This document shows positions 43,838 through 51,203 of a stretch of 64,000 nucleotides of DNA, in pieces. This DNA is from Blautia faecicola. Lineage in GTDB: Bacteria > Bacillota > Clostridia > Lachnospirales > Lachnospiraceae. A program made the position numbers and the translations under genes. Within the stretch, counting starts at the first letter, position 1; every line of letters begins with the position of its first letter. The DNA is taken from positions 1,631,501 to 1,695,500 of the forward strand of contig NZ_SDKC01000001.1 in assembly GCF_004123145.1 (NCBI RefSeq), written 5' to 3'. The notes beneath the pieces were generated by a model. It made no database searches and was not told where the DNA came from. It saw only the letters and a program-made list of their open reading frames with translations.

Positions 43838-44691
43838 GTCTGAGGAGAACATCCTACCTTGGTGCGAAACTGTCGATTGAAATTTGAAAGGTTATGAAAT
43901 CCGGTATCGAAAGCAATGTCGGAGATATTGCGATCCGTATTGCGCAGAAGGTCGCATGCTGATCGGATACGTACCTGATTCAGATATTCAATGGCTCCGA
44001 GACCGAAATTCTGTTTGAAACAGCTCATAAAGTAACTGCTGCTCATATGAGCGATCTTTGCCAGCTGCTCTATGGTAACAGATTCGGAATGATGTTTCTG
44101 TATATAAGTGAGAACAGGCCGAAGTGTTTCGGTCAGCCGGGATTCTGTCGAAGCCGTGTGTTCGGTGCAGAGTCCCGGTGTCGATGCCAGCAGATAAAAT
44201 AAGCGAAGCAGTTCGCTTTTCAGCAACAGATCCGACGTTGCAAGATTTTTGTGCGCACACTGCATAATAGTCCGGACCGAATCATGGAGTTCATGATACC
44301 CCTGGTTTTCCTGAGATACAGGGACCAGAACTCTTCGCCTGGAAGAAAAGATCGGCAGCAGAATATCTGTATAACAACGGTCATCGTAACTTCCCACCAG
44401 CATATTCTGATGAAAAACAATGGTATCATAAAAAAAAGAGCTGTGCTCATCCGACATGATAGCATGAAGGACGTTGGGCTGGATCAGAAAGATGTCTCCC
44501 GGTTTGGCAGAGATGGTCTGATCCTCGTATTTGAAAAAACCATTTCCAGATTTTATGTAATTTAATTCCATTTCACTGTGCCAGTGTAGCGGTACACTCG
44601 TAAAATAATCCGGTATACCGCAGTCATAGTAACTGTATGGAACCTGAATGGATCCGTGTTGGCATTTCTCTTTTATCGCATAAAGATTCAT
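43810..44691 (-). CDS. AraC-family regulator of the GH13/oxidoreductase cassette
   Basis: This 293-residue regulator has an N-terminal cupin sensor (PLHWHSEMELNYIKSGNG, FLIQPNVLHAI) and a C-terminal AraC DNA-binding domain (VTIEQLAKIAHMSSSYFMSCFKQNFG; ISDIAFDTGFHNLSNFNRQFR, both shortened). The start at 44691 has GGAG 9-10 bases upstream; the longer open frame has no ribosome site and an implausible hydrophobic leader. It is divergent from the GH13 gene across 427 bases that contain several AATAGTAT boxes, the expected layout for a sugar-responsive activator. Confidence 0.9.
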   Translation of the reverse strand: MNLYAIKEKCQHGSIQVPYSYYDCGIPDYFTSVPLHWHSEMELNYIKSGNGFFKYEDQTISAKPGDIFLIQPNVLHAIMSDEHSSFFYDTIVFHQNMLVGSYDDRCYTDILLPIFSSRRRVLVPVSQENQGYHELHDSVRTIMQCAHKNLATSDLLLKSELLRLFYLLASTPGLCTEHTASTESRLTETLRPVLTYIQKHHSESVTIEQLAKIAHMSSSYFMSCFKQNFGLGAIEYLNQVRIRSACDLLRNTDRNISDIAFDTGFHNLSNFNRQFRTKVGCSPQTYRKESVLS

Positions 44692-45118
44692 AACATACGC
44701 CTCCGTAAAATAAATATCTCCGGCAGAATAATTAAAATCATAGAATAGTATTGCCAAGAATACTGTTTCCGGGAAATATAAAAGAATCAGTTGTAATATA
44801 TCATATAATGATACGTGTTGCAACGGAAAACAGGGAAGGGTATGATGTTGCAGAATGAAAATCTGTGGCATCAGGAACCCTTTTTTGCTGTGAAAAATAA
44901 TATAAATTATTTTTTGAGAATAAAATATGGGATAAAAATAGCCAAAAAAAATATATGAATAAGAAGAAATACAAGAATATTATACAAAAACAATAGAATA
45001 GTATCAGAAATAAATAGTATATTGCTGGAAATGTAGGAAAATAAATAGTATTCTGGTAAGCGAAGGTAGTTGTTATAGAGAAACGAGACAACATCAGAAA
45101 GAAAGAGGGTTTTACAAA
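44692..45118. promoter_or_regulatory. AraC-GH13 spacer with four AATAGTAT boxes
   Basis: The 427-base AT-rich divergent region contains no gene. Exact AATAGTAT boxes lie at 44744-44751, 44997-45004, 45013-45020 and 45044-45051. The first is near the AraC start; the other three cluster 70-125 bases before the GH13 start, with centre spacings of 16 and 31 bases. They are candidate operators for the adjacent regulator. The GH13 ribosome site is weak (GAAAGAGGG). Confidence 0.5.
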
Positions 45119-46669
45119 ATGTCAAAATGGTTAGATAATGCAATTTTTTATGAAATCTATCCGCAGTCATTTAAAGATACTAACGGGGACGGAATCGGAG
45201 ATTTTCAGGGTATTATCGAAAAGTTAGATTACATCAGAGAACTTGGATGTAACGCTTTATGGATCAATCCTTGTTTTCTCTCTCCGTTCGGAGATGCAGG
45301 ATACGATGTTGCAGATTACTGTCGTGTAGCTCCACGTTACGGAACCAACGAAGATCTGAAACAGTTATTTGAAGAAGCACATAAAAAGGGAATTCATGTA
45401 CTGCTGGATCTGGTGCCGGGACATACTTCTATAGAGCACCCATGGTTCATCGAATCCATGAAAGCAGATAAGAACCCATATACCGACCGCTATATCTGGA
45501 CCGATAAAGTATGGGAATCACCGGAGGTCAGCTTCGGCGGCTCTCTGAGAGGTATCTCTGAGCGTGACGGTGCGGTGGCTGTCAACTTCTTCTCTAATCA
45601 GCCGGCATTAAACTATGGTTTCTATCAGCCGGATCCGGAGAAACCGTGGCAGCAGTCAATCGACGATGAAGGACCACAGGCAACTATCGCAGCTATGGAA
45701 GACGTTATGAGATTCTGGCTGGGTATGGGATGTGACGGTTTCCGTGTTGATATGGCCGAGTCTCTGGTGAAAAATGACCCGGAGAAAAAAGGAACCATCC
45801 GTGTATGGAAACAGATCAGAGAATTCCTTGATAAAGAATTTCCGGATGCAGCAATGGTATCTGAATGGGGTGATCCACAGAGATCTCTGGAGGGAGGATT
45901 CCACATGGACTTTCTGCTGGAGTTTGGTACTTCACATTCCAACGATCTGTTCCGCTGCAAAGAGCCGTATTTTTCATCCCGTGCAAAAGGAAATATCTAT
46001 GATTTCGTAGAATCCTATAAAGAAAACTGCGAAAAGACAGCCGGCAAAGGTCTGATGTGTATGTTTTCAGGAAACCATGATGTAGATCGCCTGGCACGCC
46101 ATCTTCACGGTGATGAATTGAAAGTGGCTTTTGCATTTATCCTGTCTATGCCAGGTGCGCCATTTATCTATTATGGCGATGAAATCGGTATGCGTTATGT
46201 AGAAGGACTGAAATCTGTAGAAGGCGGTTACAACCGTACCGGTTCCCGTTCTCCGATGCAGTGGGATGACAGCACCAACGCAGGCTTTTCCAGTGCACCG
46301 GCAAGTGATCTGTATATTGCCATGGATCCGGATAAAGATCGGCCAACAGCAAAGAAAGAGATGGCAGCTCCGGATTCTCTGTATCATGAAGTGAAAAAAC
46401 TGATCCGGATCCGTCAGAGCCACAAAGCTCTGCAGAGCCGAGGAAAGATCACTTTTGTTTATGCGGAAAAGAATGCATATCCGCTGGCATACATCCGTGA
46501 AGCCGGTGATGAGAAGATCCTTGTGATTATCAACGCAGCCGCAGAGGTAAAAACATTTGCATGCGATGCAGAGCCAAAAGAAGCAATCTATAATTTTGGC
46601 GTAGCCGCAGAGGTTAAAAATGGAAAAATAACTGTTCCGGCACAGTCAGCAGGATTTTACCGGATCTGA
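45119..46669 (+). CDS. GH13 alpha-glucosidase-type glycoside hydrolase
   Basis: This 516-residue cytoplasmic enzyme of the alpha-amylase family starts NAIFYEIYPQSFKDTNGDG (Ca-binding-type loop DTNGDGIGDF). It has GCDGFRVDMA with nucleophile Asp211, MVSEWGD with acid/base Glu249, and SGNHDVD with Asp321. The absence of a signal peptide and the oligo-1,6-glucosidase-like loops suggest action on imported short alpha-glucosides. It leads the cassette with two Gfo/Idh/MocA proteins and two TIM barrels and is divergent from an AraC gene. The substrate linkage cannot be read from sequence alone. Confidence 0.88.
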   Translation: MSKWLDNAIFYEIYPQSFKDTNGDGIGDFQGIIEKLDYIRELGCNALWINPCFLSPFGDAGYDVADYCRVAPRYGTNEDLKQLFEEAHKKGIHVLLDLVPGHTSIEHPWFIESMKADKNPYTDRYIWTDKVWESPEVSFGGSLRGISERDGAVAVNFFSNQPALNYGFYQPDPEKPWQQSIDDEGPQATIAAMEDVMRFWLGMGCDGFRVDMAESLVKNDPEKKGTIRVWKQIREFLDKEFPDAAMVSEWGDPQRSLEGGFHMDFLLEFGTSHSNDLFRCKEPYFSSRAKGNIYDFVESYKENCEKTAGKGLMCMFSGNHDVDRLARHLHGDELKVAFAFILSMPGAPFIYYGDEIGMRYVEGLKSVEGGYNRTGSRSPMQWDDSTNAGFSSAPASDLYIAMDPDKDRPTAKKEMAAPDSLYHEVKKLIRIRQSHKALQSRGKITFVYAEKNAYPLAYIREAGDEKILVIINAAAEVKTFACDAEPKEAIYNFGVAAEVKNGKITVPAQSAGFYRI

Positions 46670-46682
46670 GAAAACATAAGAT

Positions 46683-46776
46683 AGTTGACAGCTGTTCGCG
46701 AAGATTTATGCGATTCGTATAAATTCTGTACATCGCGTAGCGTGTTACTGGGTACAGAGTGAACAGTAATGTTATG
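46683..46776. repeat. Possible diverged repeat A/B relative between GH13 and the first oxidoreductase gene
   Basis: The ends GACAGCTGTTC and GAACAGTAAT resemble repeat A termini. Inside, GCGAAGATTTATGCGA pairs with TCGTATAAATTC, and CATCGCGTAGCGTG recalls repeat B. Similarity is weak. Confidence 0.35.
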
Positions 46777-46804
46777 ATAATTAAATTATATATGGAGGTG
46801 TAAA

Positions 46805-47869
46805 ATGAGGGAAAACAAAGTAGTTTACGGACTGATCGGATATGGCGGAATGGGCAGATGGCATACGGAGATCCTTTCCAATGTTCCGGAAGCCGTAATC
46901 GGTGGCATCTATGACATCAAGGAAGAAAAGAGAGAAGAAGCGAAGGAGAAGGGCTTTTTTGTATATGAAACAGAAGAAGCTATGCTGGCAGATCCGGATA
47001 TCGATGTGGTTCTGATCGCTACTCCGAATGACTGCCACAAACCTATCGCCATCCGTGCCATGCATGCAGGGAAGAATGTAATATCGGAAAAACCGGTGAC
47101 ATTATCTTCCGCTGATCTGCTGGAGATGGAAAATGCAGCCAAAGAGACAGGAAAATTACTTACTGTACACCAGAACAGACGGTGGGATGATGATTTCCTG
47201 ATCATCAAAAAGCTGGTAGAGGAGCAGAAACTGGGACATGTCTTCCGGATCGAGAGCCGTGTCCATGGTTCAAGAGGTATCCCGGGCGACTGGAGAAAAG
47301 AAAAGGTCCATGGTGGCGGAATGGTCCTGGACTGGGGCGTACATCTGCTGGATCAGATCTTATATATGTACGGTGACAGAAAGATCGAGACCGTATACGC
47401 CTCACTTACCAATGTCACCAACCAGGAAGTGGACGATGGCTTCACTGCTATCCTGACCTTTGAAGGTGGAACGGAAGTCCTGGTGGAAGTCGGCACCAAC
47501 AATTATATTTCTCTGCCGAGATGGTATGTACTGGGAGAAGACGGTACCGCAGTGATCCGGGACTGGCAGTTAAACGGTGAGATCATCCGTAAGACCGGTA
47601 TGACGGAAGAGACGGTAGTACCGGTTAAGACAGCAGCCGGTCTGACAAAGACCATGGCACCGAGACGGGAAGATACCATTGTGAAAGAAGACTTACCAAA
47701 AGTATCCGGAGATATTGCAGACTTCCACAGAAATGTAGTTGCAGTGATCCGGGACGGAGCAGAACCTGAGATCAAACTGTTCCAGGTGATGCGCGTGATG
47801 AAACTGATGGAAGCAATTTTCCAGTCAGCGGAGACAAACCAGGTGATCGAATTTCAGGATCAGGTGTAA
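46805..47869 (+). CDS. Gfo/Idh/MocA family NAD(P)-dependent oxidoreductase (first)
   Basis: This 354-residue protein has an N-terminal Rossmann fold (GYGGMG at residues 12-17), SEKPV with the catalytic-type Lys96, and DWGVH (Asp176, His180) in the alpha/beta substrate domain. This Lys-Asp-His set is used by sugar dehydrogenases that oxidise a ring hydroxyl, such as C3 of levoglucosan or glucosides. Gly-rich GGAGGTG precedes the ATG. It follows GH13 by 135 bases with no clear terminator. With the three following genes it makes a possible oxidise-eliminate-hydrate-reduce pathway. Its stop codon lies in a repeat-A-like end (GTAACAGGGAA). Confidence 0.88.
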   Translation: MRENKVVYGLIGYGGMGRWHTEILSNVPEAVIGGIYDIKEEKREEAKEKGFFVYETEEAMLADPDIDVVLIATPNDCHKPIAIRAMHAGKNVISEKPVTLSSADLLEMENAAKETGKLLTVHQNRRWDDDFLIIKKLVEEQKLGHVFRIESRVHGSRGIPGDWRKEKVHGGGMVLDWGVHLLDQILYMYGDRKIETVYASLTNVTNQEVDDGFTAILTFEGGTEVLVEVGTNNYISLPRWYVLGEDGTAVIRDWQLNGEIIRKTGMTEETVVPVKTAAGLTKTMAPRREDTIVKEDLPKVSGDIADFHRNVVAVIRDGAEPEIKLFQVMRVMKLMEAIFQSAETNQVIEFQDQV

Positions 47870-47895
47870 CAGGGAAGAACGTGAACAGTTATAAG
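47862..47895 (+). repeat. Remnant repeat A end at the stop of the first oxidoreductase
   Basis: GTAACAGGGAAGAACGTGAA (47865 onward) then CAGTTATAAG resembles the 3' hairpin of repeat A (GTAACTGTGAAG..ACTGAACAGTTAC). TAA of the gene is inside it. Confidence 0.5.
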
Positions 47896-47950
47896 TAGAA
47901 ACCATAAATAAAAATTAAAAATAAATGGGAGAAAACAGGAGGAAATAAGT

Positions 47951-48829
47951 ATGAAACAGATTAGAATCGGAACCTGCGTGCCGGGTACAAAGGCGGAAGA
48001 ATGGTTAAAGGGATTTGCGGGAAAAGGCTTTGAAACATTTTCCATCAATTTCCATATGTCACTGGAAGGAACAGACCTTGACAAACTGGCACTGAACACA
48101 GAAAAGATTCTTGCCGGTACAGATTCCAAGATCACTACCGTTGGATACTACTGTAACCCGATCCAGTACGCAGAGCACAGAAAAACACTGGAAAAGGTGA
48201 TCTGCACTGCTGAAAAATTCGGAGCTACCCACGTAAGCACCTTTGCAGGAGCCTGGGAAGGAAAACCGGTAGAATCCGCATACGAAGAGTTCGGAAAAGT
48301 GTTCCGTGAACTGGCAGACCTTGCAGAAGAGAAAGGTGTGAAACTGGGTATCGAAAACTGCCTGATGGATGGAACCTGGGAACATGCCACCTGCAACATC
48401 GGTTTCAACCCGAAAGCCTGGGAAGTGATGTTTGAGGAAGTAAAGAATGACAACTTCGGTCTGGAATGGGAGCCGACCCACCAGATGGTACAGCTGATCG
48501 ACCCTGTGACAGAGCTGAGAAAATGGTGCAAAAAGATCGTCCATGTACATGGAAAAGATGCGACCATCGACTGGGATGCAGTAAGACACGGCGGTATCTC
48601 CGGAGCAGTTCCGTTCGTATGGCACCGTATGCCTGGATTTGGTGACACAAACTGGAGAGATATCATTTCTATCCTGAGAAGCAACGGATATGAGGACGAT
48701 ATCTGTATCGAGGGATATCATGATCCGGTATACCGGGGAGAACTGGAGATGACCGGACAGCTCCACGCACTGAACTATCTGAAATGGTGCCGTGGTGGTG
48801 AATTCACACCAACCCCATGGGAAAAATAA
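47951..48829 (+). CDS. Xylose-isomerase-like TIM barrel protein (sugar phosphate isomerase/epimerase family), first
   Basis: This 292-residue protein has a candidate metal site formed by Glu135 (GIENC), Glu174 (WEPTHQ), His200 (HVHGKD) and Glu254 (IEGYHD), the barrel positions used by this superfamily; the second ligand is Glu where Asp is commoner. Family members act as epimerases, isomerases and, in 3-keto-sugar pathways, as beta-eliminases or hydratases. GGAGG precedes the ATG. It lies between an oxidoreductase and a second TIM barrel of the same family, so a lyase or hydratase role on an oxidised glycoside is plausible. Confidence 0.85.
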   Translation: MKQIRIGTCVPGTKAEEWLKGFAGKGFETFSINFHMSLEGTDLDKLALNTEKILAGTDSKITTVGYYCNPIQYAEHRKTLEKVICTAEKFGATHVSTFAGAWEGKPVESAYEEFGKVFRELADLAEEKGVKLGIENCLMDGTWEHATCNIGFNPKAWEVMFEEVKNDNFGLEWEPTHQMVQLIDPVTELRKWCKKIVHVHGKDATIDWDAVRHGGISGAVPFVWHRMPGFGDTNWRDIISILRSNGYEDDICIEGYHDPVYRGELEMTGQLHALNYLKWCRGGEFTPTPWEK

Positions 48830-48837
48830 CACAGATA

Positions 48838-48878
48838 ATAGCTGTTCGGTACCTTCACAATGGTGCTGAACAGCATAC
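48838..48878 (-). repeat. Remnant repeat A end
   Basis: AGCTGTTCGGTACCTTCACA matches the GTAACTGTTCAGTACCTTCACA end of repeat A copy 3; TGCTGAACAGC closes the hairpin. Confidence 0.6.
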
Positions 48879-48910
48879 AGAAAAATTAAAAGATACAGGA
48901 GGGCATTCCT

Positions 48911-49831
48911 ATGAAACTTGGGTTTGTTACAGCGATCCTTGACAGCTGGAACTATGAAGAGATGATGGATTTTGCATCTGAGCAGGGATTCGAGTGTGTG
49001 GAAGTGGCATGCTGGCCACAGGAAAAAGCAGAAAGAAGATATGCCGGTGTAAGCCATATCGATGCAGAACGGGTCAACCAGGATGATGCATATGCGGAGC
49101 ATATCGTGGAATATGCAAAAAAATCAGGAGTGGAGATCTCGTCACTGGCCTATTATCCAAACGTAATGGCGGCAGATAAAGCGAAAAGCGCAGCCGCTGT
49201 GGAACACCTGAAACAGGTGATCCTTGCAAGTAGGAAATTAGGTGTGGGCATGGTTACCACATTTATCGGAAGGGACCAGACCAAAAATGTACAGGAGAAC
49301 CTGGAACTGGTAAAAGAGATCTGGCCGCCGATCATAAAACTGGCTGAGGAATGTGACGTGAAGGTCGCCATCGAAAACTGCCCGATGCTTTTCGGCGAGG
49401 ACCAGTGGCCGGGAGGACAGAACCTGATGACAACACCGCCGATCTGGAGAGAGGTATTCCGGATTCTGGACAGCGACCATCTGGGCATCAACTACGATCC
49501 ATCCCACTTTATCTGGCAGATGATCGACTATATCCGCCCACTTTATGAGTTCAAAGACAAGATCTTCCATGTCCACTATAAGGATATCAAGATCTACAAA
49601 GACAAGCTGGAATCCTGCGGTATCATGGCATATCCGCTGGAATACATGTCACCGAAGCTCCCGGGACTCGGAGATGTAGACTGGGGAAAATATGTATCAG
49701 CACTTACGGATATCGGATATGACGGATATACATGCATTGAGGTCGAGGACAAGGCCTTTGAAGATTCCAAGGAAAAGGTTGAGAATTCTTTGATCCTCAG
49801 TAAGAGATATCTGGAACAGTTCGTGATTTAA
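48911..49831 (+). CDS. Xylose-isomerase-like TIM barrel protein, second
   Basis: This 306-residue protein belongs to the same family as the preceding gene but is well diverged. Its metal ligands are the classical set: Glu155 (AIENCP), Asp196 (NYDPSH), His222 (HVHYKD) and Glu277 (CIEVED). LGLGDVDW-type PGLGDVDWG near 251-259 is the usual substrate-loop block. AGGAGG lies 9 bases before the ATG. Having two different TIM barrels of this family side by side fits a two-step elimination and rehydration scheme better than a simple epimerase role. Confidence 0.87.
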   Translation: MKLGFVTAILDSWNYEEMMDFASEQGFECVEVACWPQEKAERRYAGVSHIDAERVNQDDAYAEHIVEYAKKSGVEISSLAYYPNVMAADKAKSAAAVEHLKQVILASRKLGVGMVTTFIGRDQTKNVQENLELVKEIWPPIIKLAEECDVKVAIENCPMLFGEDQWPGGQNLMTTPPIWREVFRILDSDHLGINYDPSHFIWQMIDYIRPLYEFKDKIFHVHYKDIKIYKDKLESCGIMAYPLEYMSPKLPGLGDVDWGKYVSALTDIGYDGYTCIEVEDKAFEDSKEKVENSLILSKRYLEQFVI

Positions 49832-49860
49832 TATAGAATAAAGAAAAAGGAGATAATATC

Positions 49861-50937
49861 ATGAGAAAATTAAAAGCAGGAATCGTAGGATGCGGAGGAA
49901 TCGCCAACGGAAAACATCTTCCGGCTATGAAGAAAAGTGATCTCTATGAGATCGTAGCTTTCTGTGACATCATCAGAGACCGTGCAGAGAAAGCAAAAAA
50001 AGAATATGGTACAGAAGATGCAAAAGTATTTGAAGACTATCAGGAGCTTATCAAAGAGGACCTGGATGTTGTATATGTAACCACACCGAACCGCTCCCAT
50101 GCAGAGATCTCTATCGCAGCCATGGAAGCAGGAAAAGATGTTATGTGTGAAAAACCGATGGCAAAGAATTATGCAGAAGCACAGAAGATGGTGGAGACTT
50201 CAGAGAAAACAGGCAGAATTCTGAACATCGGATACCAGAACCGTTACCGTCCAGACTCCCTGTTTCTGAAGGAGATGTGCAAGGCTGACGAACTGGGAGA
50301 GATCTACTTTGCAAAAGCCCATGCACTCAGAAGAAGAGCAGTTCCTACCTGGGGTGTATTCTTAAATGAAGAAGAACAGGGCGGCGGTCCGTTGATCGAT
50401 ATCGGAACCCATGCACTGGACCTGACTTTATGGATGATGGACAACTATGAAGTAGAGTCTGTAACAGGACAGACTTTCCGCAAACTGGCTGACCAGACCA
50501 ATCAGGGAAATGATTTTGGAGACTGGGATCCGAAGGAATTCAGTGTAGAAGATTCCGCTTTCGGATTCATCCGTATGAAAAACGGTGCAGTGATCGAGCT
50601 GGAAGCAGCCTGGGCACTGAACACACTGGAAGTTGATGAGGCCAAGACAAGTCTGTGCGGAACAAAAGCCGGAGCAGATATGAAAGACGGCCTGCGGATC
50701 AACTACATCCACCACAATAAACAGGTAGTAGAGAAACCGGCATTATTCGGCGAAGGAGTAGCATTCTTCTCAGGAGAAGAGAAAGAAGCACCGGACTATG
50801 AGCAGGAACTGTTCTACCACATCGTTGCAGACGGAGCAGAACAGATTGTAAAACCTGCGCAGGCTGCAGTTGTCACCCGTGTACTGGAAGCAATCTATGA
50901 GTCAGCAAAGAGCGGTAAGACAATTTATTTTGATTAA
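49861..50937 (+). CDS. Gfo/Idh/MocA family oxidoreductase (second)
   Basis: This 358-residue protein has Rossmann motif GCGGIA (residues 10-15), CEKPM with Lys98, and IDIGTHALDL with Asp180 and His184. It is clearly a different subfamily from the first oxidoreductase and carries the longer insertion DQTNQGNDFGDWDPKEFSVED. In a redox-neutral scheme it would reduce the 3-keto sugar released by the TIM barrels and regenerate the cofactor used by the first enzyme. It starts 29 bases after the previous gene (AAGGAG site) and is followed by a strong terminator. Confidence 0.88.
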   Translation: MRKLKAGIVGCGGIANGKHLPAMKKSDLYEIVAFCDIIRDRAEKAKKEYGTEDAKVFEDYQELIKEDLDVVYVTTPNRSHAEISIAAMEAGKDVMCEKPMAKNYAEAQKMVETSEKTGRILNIGYQNRYRPDSLFLKEMCKADELGEIYFAKAHALRRRAVPTWGVFLNEEEQGGGPLIDIGTHALDLTLWMMDNYEVESVTGQTFRKLADQTNQGNDFGDWDPKEFSVEDSAFGFIRMKNGAVIELEAAWALNTLEVDEAKTSLCGTKAGADMKDGLRINYIHHNKQVVEKPALFGEGVAFFSGEEKEAPDYEQELFYHIVADGAEQIVKPAQAAVVTRVLEAIYESAKSGKTIYFD

Positions 50938-50970
50938 AAGAGTTTTTCAGAAGCTATATTCAATAAGCAG

Positions 50971-51000
50971 AGGGTCAGTCGTGATAGACTGACCCTTTTC
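50971..51000 (+). terminator. Rho-independent terminator ending the carbohydrate cassette
   Basis: GGGTCAGTC (50972-50980) pairs with GACTGACCC across a short loop, followed by TTTTC. Confidence 0.9.
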
Positions 51001-51057
51001 AAATGCCCGTTTCCGGGATGAATCGCAAAAATTTCGAAAATGGTCGGTGAAGCAATC

Positions 51058-51086
51058 TTGAAAGTTAATTATCAAAATGCTAATAT
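51058..51086 (+). promoter_or_regulatory. Promoter of the mutS operon
   Basis: TTGAAA at 51058-51063 and TAATAT at 51081-51086, spacer 17. Confidence 0.7.
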
Positions 51087-51203
51087 AGTACGGAGTGTCA
51101 TGTCTTATCCCTGTAAATGACAGTAAAATCATGGAAAATGATTTACAGGAAGATGAACGTGGAAGAGAATGATACAATGGATTAGAAAGAGGTATTTTAT
51201 AAT

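Noticed and set aside
46683-46776. Full copy of repeat A between the GH13 gene and the first oxidoreductase gene
   Set aside because: Only the ends and a partial internal stem resemble it; similarity is too weak for a firm copy call, so it is listed as a possible relative only.
45119-50937. Inositol catabolism operon (iol)
   Set aside because: Gfo/Idh/MocA and TIM-barrel genes occur there too, but iolC, iolD, iolB and iolA are missing and a GH13 gene leads the operon.
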